Below are positions 56,834 through 64,000 of a stretch of 64,000 nucleotides of DNA, in pieces (position 1 is the stretch's first letter; each line of letters opens with the position of its first letter). Below the pieces are notes generated by a model. It had not been told where the DNA came from. It saw only the letters and a program-made list of their open reading frames with translations, and ran no database searches. This stretch comes from CAVWUA01 sp963758025 (GTDB taxonomy: Bacteria; Planctomycetota; Planctomycetia; Isosphaerales; Isosphaeraceae). A program made the position numbers and the translations under genes. The stretch lies in the NCBI GenBank assembly GCA_963758025.1, contig CAVWUA010000006.1:434001-498000 (forward strand). Reading direction: 5' to 3'.

Positions 56834-59800
56834 TCAGATGGTCTTGTTGATGAAGTCCAGATCGTCTTCATACTCCCAGGAGTGCATGTCCACCGCGCGA
56901 TCGCGCGTCCTGGAATCGCCATCCCCGTCATCGTTGAACAGGAACCAATCGTCCCCGGCGCTCCCGGTGAGCTTATCAGCGGTTCCGTCGTCGAAGACGG
57001 TGCGATTCGTGCCATCGACGATCAAGAAGTACGCCCCGTTGTTTCTCGGAGACGTGTTCGGCCCCCGGAGGTTGGCGATCCTCTCGGCGTAGGAGCGAGT
57101 GGACCCCCATTCGCTCGTGATCGCCTCGAGCGCGACATCCGTGGCATCATACGAGGTGGTGCCGGCAATCAGGATGTCGTCGTCGGCATTGCCGATGATC
57201 CGGTCGGCCCCATTACCGCCGATGAGCAGGTCGCGCCCCTGATCACCGATGAGCAGGTCGTCACCGTCGCCGCCGAGAATCACGTCATTGCTGGCTCCGC
57301 CCGAGATCCGGTCATCGCCGGGGCCGCCATAGGCCCAGACCGGAACGTTGATCGAGCCGGAGATGGTGATGTCATCGTCCCCTTCCTGGCCCAGGACGAC
57401 GATCCGGCTCTCCGGGATCCCGACGTTGAAATTCGTGCCGTCGATGATGACGGAGTACGAATCCCCACCTCCCTCGGTGACGACAATCGAGTTCTTGCTC
57501 GACGATCCGCTGACAAACAGAGCCGTCTTGCCCGGGTTGAGCGGATCGTCTCGCAGCACCGCGCTGATGGCGTCCTGAACCGTGACGGTGGTCGTATAGT
57601 CGGTCCGTCCGCCGTCCTTGTCGATCACCCGGCCGTAAACCGTATATGTGCCGCTGGCGTCGAAGGAGAACGTGGCGGAGGGGTCCGAACGGGCGTGCGC
57701 ATAATCGGCGAGGTCGGCCGCATTCAGGGCGAAGCTGTACCGTAGGCCCGCGTCGCGATCGGCGACCGAGACATCCGTCGCTCCGGAGAGATTGAGCGTC
57801 ACGGGAATCCCCACGGAGACGGGGCCGACCGGGTCAAGGTTCGCCGTCGGCGCGACGTTGTCGATCGTGATGGTCCGTTCGACCACGTCGCTGGTCCCCT
57901 CGTCCTTGTCCTTGACGAAGAGCTGAACGACATACGTGCCGTTGTCGTCCGGCGTGAACGTGAAGTCGGCTGCCTGGCCGGAACCATAGAACCGACCGTT
58001 CTTCGTGACGGTCCAGTTGTGTTCGATAAGAGCGACCGAGTCGGCGTTGCTCGGGTCAAAGAAACTGCTGCCGAGGAGAATCGGTGTGCCCTCGGGCCCG
58101 GTCGTGGACGAGTCGAGAATCGTGGCCTTCGGATTGACGTTCGCAACGACGACGGTGAAGTTCAACTGACTTGCCAGGCGATCCTTGTCCGAAACCCGGA
58201 CCGTTACCGAATAGGACCCGTTGTCATCGTAGGAGTGGCTCCGGGTTCCCAGGCTTCCCTGGGCGTTGGTGGTCAACATGGTGTGCGGGGTCCCATCGCC
58301 CCAGTCCACCTCGACGGTCCATGGGTTATCGAAGGAGCCCGGGTCGGAGAAGGAGCCGAGTTGGAAGGCGGTCAGCGTGCCCTCCTCGGCGTTCTGATCT
58401 GAAGGTGCCGTGAGCGTCGGCGCGACGTTGTCGACGGTGAAGGTGCGGGAGGTGGACCCCTTTCCGCCGTTGGCGTCCGTCGTGGTCAACTGGACGACAT
58501 ACGTGCCGTTGTCGCTGGGGATAAGGTCGATGCCGCCTTTCGTGGAGGAGCCGTAGGTCACGTTATCCTTGATGACGACCCACTCGTAAAGGAAACCGGC
58601 GGCCTGGTCGATCAGGCCGGGATCGGACACCGAGGCGGACAGAGCGATCGTCTGACCCTCGACGGCCGAGGTCCCTTCGGGATCTCTGACGATCGTTGGC
58701 GTGGGATTCACGTTCTTGACGGTGATTATCTGCGAGGCCGGGAGACTAATGCCACCATCCTTGTCGATGGCCTGGAGCGTGACCTCGTATGTGCCGTCGT
58801 CGTTGGGTATGAGGTCGAACGTGGCGTTGGTCCCCGTCGCGTAGAACTGGTTGTTCTTGGTCACGAGCCAGGAGTAGAGGAAGCCGTGATCCTCGTCGGG
58901 GCCACTCACGTCGGTCACGGAGGAGGATAGCTGGATGGTCGAACCCTCCGAGGTTACGTTGCCCGCCGGGGTGCCGAGAATCGAGGCGATGGGGGCGACG
59001 TCGAGGATGGTGATCGTCCGCGAGACGGTACCGATCTCGCCGTCCTTGTCGGTGGCCTGCAAGGTGACGACGAACAGGCCGTTGTCGTCCGGCGTGAACT
59101 GGATGTCGGAACCACTACCGCTCTGGTAGGGATCGTTGTTCTTGGTCACGCTCCAGGTGAAGGTGAGGCTCTCCGCGTCAATCGAGCCTGGGTCGGTGGC
59201 CGTGCCGGTCAGGTGGATCAGGGCGCCCTCCGCGGCCCGGTCGTCCGACGGCCCACCGCTGATCGTGCTCGTCGGGGCGACGTTGTGGACATCGATGGTC
59301 GCGTATGTTGTGGCATACATGCCATTCGCTTCGCTGGCCTTGAAGTCGATGATGTACTGACCGTCATCGTCGGGCGTGAAGTGGATTTCGGAACCGGTGC
59401 CGGTCACGTACAGAGCATTGTTCCTGGTCACGCTCCAGGTGAAAGTGAAGCCATTGGCCATGTCCAGCGGACTGGGATCGGTGGCCGAGCCAGTCAGGGA
59501 GATTGGCGAGCCTTCGTTGTAGGGGCCCGAGATGCCGCTGATCGTCGCTGTCGGGGCGACATCGTCCACCTGCACCTCGTACGAGTACTCCGAGAAGCCG
59601 TCCTTCCTGTCGAAGATGCGTCCATAAACGATGTATTGCCCGTGATCGGGGAAGACAAAGCTCTTTGACGGGCCATCGAGCGCACCCTCGTAGGTGTCCG
59701 CCAGGTCCGAGGAGTTCAGCGCGATGCTGTAGTGGAAGCCGGCCGCAGTGTCCTGGCGGCTGGGGTCGTCGGGGTTAATGAACTGGACGACCGCCGGGCT

Positions 59801-62800
59801 ATTCTCAGGATACGACGCTTGCTCCGTGGCAAAGGTCGCCGTCGGGTTGATGTTGTTGATGTGCACGACCGCGCTGTAGGTCGTGAAACCATTATCCTGA
59901 TCAAAGATGCGGCCATAGACCGTCTGATCGGTGCCCCCTTCGGGGAAGGAGAAGGTCTGGGAACTCACCTCGGAAGCCCCGGCATAGGAATCGGCCAGCC
60001 CGTCGGGGGTGAGCGCGAGGCTGTATCGAAGCGTGGCCTTGTCCTCGGGGCTGGGATCGACGGGGTTCGTGAAGCCGATCGGCACCTCTCCGCCTTCACC
60101 CACGGTCAACTCGGCCGGGAAGTCGGCCGTCGGCGCGACGTTCGCCACGGTCAGGAACAGCGTGTTGGATGTGTAGTCGGCGGAGTCAGTGCTGCCATTT
60201 GGAGTCACCGAGAAGGTCGCGACGATCTCGTACGGGGTCGTCCGGCGCTCTGCTGGTACAGGTGCGAGGCCGGGCCTGGGACGGTTGTTGTTGTTTCGCT
60301 CGTGCCGTCGCCCCAGTCGATCCTCCATTCCAGGGTGGCGTTTGTCGTGTCGATCAGACTCGATAAGATGGGGGTGAGGACGAAGTCTGTTCCTTCGGCG
60401 ATCGGGCCGGCCCCCTGGATCAGGAGAGGCGTCTGGCCAGCGGACACGGAAATCGTGAGCGTGTTTTCCGCGTCATACGTGCCGTCCTTGTCGGTTGCGG
60501 AGGCGGAGATGGTTGGTTGCGACGCGGTCGTGTACTGGTGGGTGACCGACGTGCTCGCGCCATCGACGGTCTGGGGTCTCGCCGTCTCCCCAGTCAATCG
60601 TCCATTGCGTGATCGGATCGTTGCCGGCGATCTGGGCCGAGAGGGTCAGGGTGTAATCCTCCCCGGCGGTGACCGAACCGGCGCCGCTGATGCGTAATGT
60701 CGGTGGCGTGCTGATGACGTTGACCGTGCGGGTGTATTCCCGGGTGCCGCCGTCCTTGTCGCGGACCATGACCCCCACGATGCGTGGACCATCCTGGAGG
60801 GCCACGGCGGCGATGCTGTTGGTGTTGCTGAATCCACCGTAGCCGTTGCCGTCGCCGAGGTCGAAGGCGTACGTGAATCCAGCGTCCCGATCGAGGAGGC
60901 CGGGATCGTTGACGCCGGTGAGGGACAGGGTGAACGATCCCCCCTCGGCCACCGATGCCGGGGCGTTGAAGGTGCCCGAGGGCGCGGTGTTGGTGATGTT
61001 GACCGTCGTCGTGTATTCGCGGATGCCGCCGTCCTTGTCGCGGACCTTGATTCCCACAGCCAGACCCGCGCCGGGAGGGGTGTTGTCGGCGGGGATGATG
61101 GTGATGCTGTTCTTGTCGCCGAAGGCCCCATAGCCGTTGCCGTCGCCGAGGTCGAAGGCGTATGTGAATCCGGCTTCCGTGTCCAGGGTGCCGGGATCGG
61201 TCACGCCGCTCAGCGCGAGGGTCAACGGCGTGCCCTCGCCGACGCTTGCCGGCACGTCCAGGGTCCCCGCGGGTGCGACGTTCTCGGCGGTGATCGTCGT
61301 GCTGAACCGGCCGATGCCGCCCAGGCTGTCGGTGACGGTCAGGAGGACGGTGAAGGTGTCGTTGTCCTGCGGGGTGAAGTCGATCGAGGCGGAGGTCCCG
61401 CCGCTGACGAGCTGCCCCTGGCTGTCGAGGATGCGCCACGAATAGGCGTGCGTCTGATCCGGGTCGGGGTCATTGAACTGGCCGTCGAGGGTCATGGTCG
61501 TCCCCTCGTTCACCACGAAGGGGCCGCCCGCGGAGACGTTCTGCGGCGGCGTGTTGATCGTCGGCTGGCCCGAGCCGATGCGGATCTCCGCGCCGGGGGG
61601 GGCCTGGAAGAGGTCGTTGCCCGAGCTGCCGACCAGCGTATCCCCCGCGCTGGAGCCGACCAGGGTATCGCCGGGAGCGGCGGGGGCGGTCCCCTTCGGC
61701 ACGTACTGGAAGCTGTAGAGGAACAACTCGTAGTTGCCCGTGTCGGCATCGGCGATCCCCGCGTAGGTATCGACCGTGATGTAATAGGTGCCGTCGGCGG
61801 GAATGAGCAGGTCGATCAGGATCGCGTCGAGGCTCTCGAAGGAGTCGTCGTTGATCGCCGTACCACCGTTGCCGTAGGGGATCAGGTTGTCCTGGGCGTC
61901 GCGGACGGAGACGATCGAGTCGATCTTGTTCAGGATGCGGGTCAGCGACTGGGACATGACCTCGATGTTGAACACCTCACCGGCCCTCGCCGAGAAGGCG
62001 TACAGGTCGTTCTCGCTGTGCCCCTTGCTCCCAAGCTGGATGGAGCCGACGACATCGACGGCCTTGACCGCGAAGTCCTCGTCCTGGTGCTGGCCCTTGA
62101 TCAGCGTGCTGGGGACGGCCAGGGGAGCGAGATCGAGCATCTGCGCCGTGGCGATCGTGTCGTGGCTCGCGGCCTGTTCGAGGACCGTCTGGCCGGTGTC
62201 GGCGAAGGCGAGCTTGACGTCCTCGCGCTCGCCGAAGAAGGTCTGGCTCGCCGAGTCGAACAGCGTGATCCCGACCGATCGCGGCGAGGCGAGGATGTGC
62301 AGCGGGGTCTCGCTGGCGCTGGTGTTTCCGGGGTAGGACGGGGTGAACTTGTCCGGGTTGAGCGAACTGTAGATGCCGGAGCCGATCGGGCCGAGCGAAT
62401 CGCCGTGCCGCAGCCCGGCCAGGTGGCCCAGCTCGTGGGCGGCGATCGTCGCGGACAGATTGATGAAGTTCGTCGTGGTGGCTTCGGGCTGGTTCTTGCC
62501 GCCGAGGAACTGGCTCACGTCCACCGCCGACGAGCCGCCGCGATGCAGGTCGCGCCAGTCCAGCTCGGTGGCCTCGCCGCCGAGGTATTCGCCGGCCACC
62601 ACGTTGAAGTAGAGGGTGACGAACGGGCCGGCCGATGGCTCGGTCTGGGTGAATTCGTAGTGGAACGCCCCGTAATTGGCCGAAAGCCGCGCCTGGATCG
62701 CGTCTCGCTCCTCGGCTGTATAGACATGTGAGCTACGACCGACGTTGGTGACGAAATCGAGATAGACGGTCTGGAAGAGGCCCCCCTGGAGGAGGTTGTT

Positions 62801-64000
62801 TCCCTCTCGACCTTCGATGTGATCGACTCCGCCGGCGCCGTAGATCTGGTTGTCGCGGCTGTTGCCCAGGATCGTGTCGGGGAAGGCGCTGCCGATGACC
62901 CGCTCGAAGCCGGCCGCGTCGGAGAGGGTCAACGAGAGCTTGCCGGGATGGACCACCTGCGTCGTGGTCAGGCTCAGGTCGAGGTTGATCGTGTCGGGGA
63001 AGTCGGCGAAGTTCAGCTCGTCGTTGTCGATGTTGGGTTTCTCGACGACGATATCGCTGCCTTCGTTCGCGCTGGGGAAGAGATACGTGTCGTTGCCGCC
63101 GCCGCCGACGAGCGAGTCATCCCCCGCGCCTCCGGTCAAGGTGTCGCTGGAGGAACCGCCGATCAGGGTATCGTTGCCACCGCCGCCGGTCAGGGCCACC
63201 GGCCCCTGGAAGGCCGAGGCATCGATCCGGTTGGGCCCCTGACCGCCGTTGAGAACGGCGTGCGTGATGCCGTCGAGCGTGTCGGTCGTGTTACCCGGCT
63301 TGGACAGCGTGCTGTCCGAGAGCGTGAAGTCTCCGTCACCGGACTCGACCAGCCAGCCGTTGCCGCCGCCGAAGATGATGTCGTTGCCACCGCCGCCGGA
63401 AATCGTCGGGCTGCCGGAGGTCGGCGAGCCGTCGCTGGAGCCGCTCGAAATCGAATCGTTGCCGTAACCGCCATAGATGACGTCGTTGCCGCCGCCACCG
63501 TAAACGGTCACGTCGCCATCATCGCCCGCGTTGCCGGAGCCGCCGAGGATCGAGTCGTTGCCGTATCCGCCGAAGATGATGTCGTTGCCACCGCCGCCGT
63601 AGATGGTGGCGTTGCCGGAGGTCGGGGTGCCGTTGCCGGAGCCGCCGGTGAGCGAATCGTTGCCGTATCCGCCATAGATGATGTCGTTGCCGCCACCGCC
63701 GTAGATGGTGGCATTGCCGGAGGTCGGCGTGCCATTGCCGGAGCCGCCGGAGAGCGAATCGTTGCCGTAACCGCCATAGATGATGTCGTTGCCGCCACCG
63801 CCGTAAACGGTCACGTCGCCATCATCCCCCGCGTTGCCGGTGCCGCCGAGGATCGAGTCGTTGCCGTAACCGCCAAAGATGATATCGTTGCCGCCACCGC
63901 CGTAGATCGTGGCGTTGCCGGAGGTCATCGAGTCGTTGCCCGCCCCGCCGACGATCGAATCGTTGCCGTAACCACCATAGATGATATCGTTGCCGCCACC
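56834..64000 (-). CDS. Giant secreted metzincin with PKD-like and RTX repeats (partial, two frameshifts)
   Basis: Open at the right edge, so the N-terminus is missing; more than 2380 residues are visible. In order from the N-side: Gly-Asn-Asp RTX-like repeats (GGGGNDIIYGGYGNDS), a metzincin domain with HELGHLAGLRH at about 62400-62440, a PPC-like domain (ENDLYAFSARAGEVFNIEV), then more than fifteen PKD/calx-type modules, and a C-terminal RTX block GGDGDDLLIGDQGRDLLIGG followed by a tail. An extra C near 60574 and a missing base near 60245 break the frame. It is probably secreted by a type I-like or planctomycete route and calcium-stabilised. The third zinc ligand His is present; the Met-turn is not evident. 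Confidence 0.85.
63330..64000. repeat. Tandem in-frame repeats, 99-102 bp, within the giant protein gene
   Basis: At least six copies of a unit encoding Y-G-G-G-G-N-D-I-I-(Y/F)-G-G-Y-G-N-D-S, each followed by either a TPTSGNATI or an AGDDGDVTV linker; the unit is 33 or 34 codons. The repeat continues beyond the right edge. Confidence 0.85.

Overview
The window looks like a chromosomal segment of a planctomycete, most likely from the Isosphaeraceae/Gemmatales side. The pointers are high GC, a secreted protein carrying the planctomycete LEPR-x-LL N-terminal motif, very large PKD- and RTX-rich secreted proteins, an ECF sigma factor with a long membrane-anchored extension, GC-rich dispersed palindromes, and many signal-peptide TPR proteins. 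This is inferred from gene content; no rRNA or tRNA gene was found.

Layout. 1-5.6 kb: trxA-trpF (minus), a Ca2+/H+ antiporter, a three-gene ABC-2 exporter and a small zinc-ribbon protein. 5.6-15.9 kb: UV-damage endonuclease, a beta-lactamase-like serine hydrolase, a 24-bp tandem repeat, a secreted coiled-coil protein, a pentapeptide-repeat/K+-channel-like protein, a pectate-lyase-like protein, a P-loop kinase, an RNase Z-like hydrolase, an acyltransferase and an OYE-family oxidoreductase. 16-24 kb: two secreted TPR proteins, a DUF29 protein, DUF2231, a lipoprotein, YihY/BrkB, a stress protein and a 212-bp palindromic repeat. 24-31 kb: transmembrane ECF sigma factor, divergent pseudokinase, ArnT/GT39-type membrane protein, groES-groEL. 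31-39.5 kb: an intergenic stretch of 1.1 kb, a LEPR-type M36 metalloprotease with PKD domains, an M19 dipeptidase and a secreted protein of unknown function. 39.9-46.7 kb: nuoL, nuoM, an MFS transporter and mdh. 46.8-55 kb: a minus-strand csrA / small Cys-His protein / cupin / cydA / cydB cluster facing away from a plus-strand operon of four signalling genes. 55-64 kb: a GT4 glycosyltransferase and a giant metzincin/PKD/RTX protein that runs off the right edge.

The most interesting system is at 46.8-55 kb. A globin-coupled histidine kinase, a tandem REC-REC protein, a REC-PAS-histidine kinase and a REC-ANTAR RNA-binding regulator form a tightly packed operon, three of whose junctions are ATGA overlaps or 3-nt gaps. 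Its leader holds a terminator hairpin with a competing upstream pairing, as in an attenuator. Divergent to it lie cytochrome bd oxidase genes and csrA. This suggests an oxygen- or redox-sensing phosphorelay with output at the RNA level.

Caution: at least 19 single-base frameshifts interrupt 12 genes, including nuoL, cydA and cydB, mostly in short G or C runs. They look like indel errors in the sequence more than genuine pseudogenes. Coordinates of affected genes are given for the whole interrupted reading frame.
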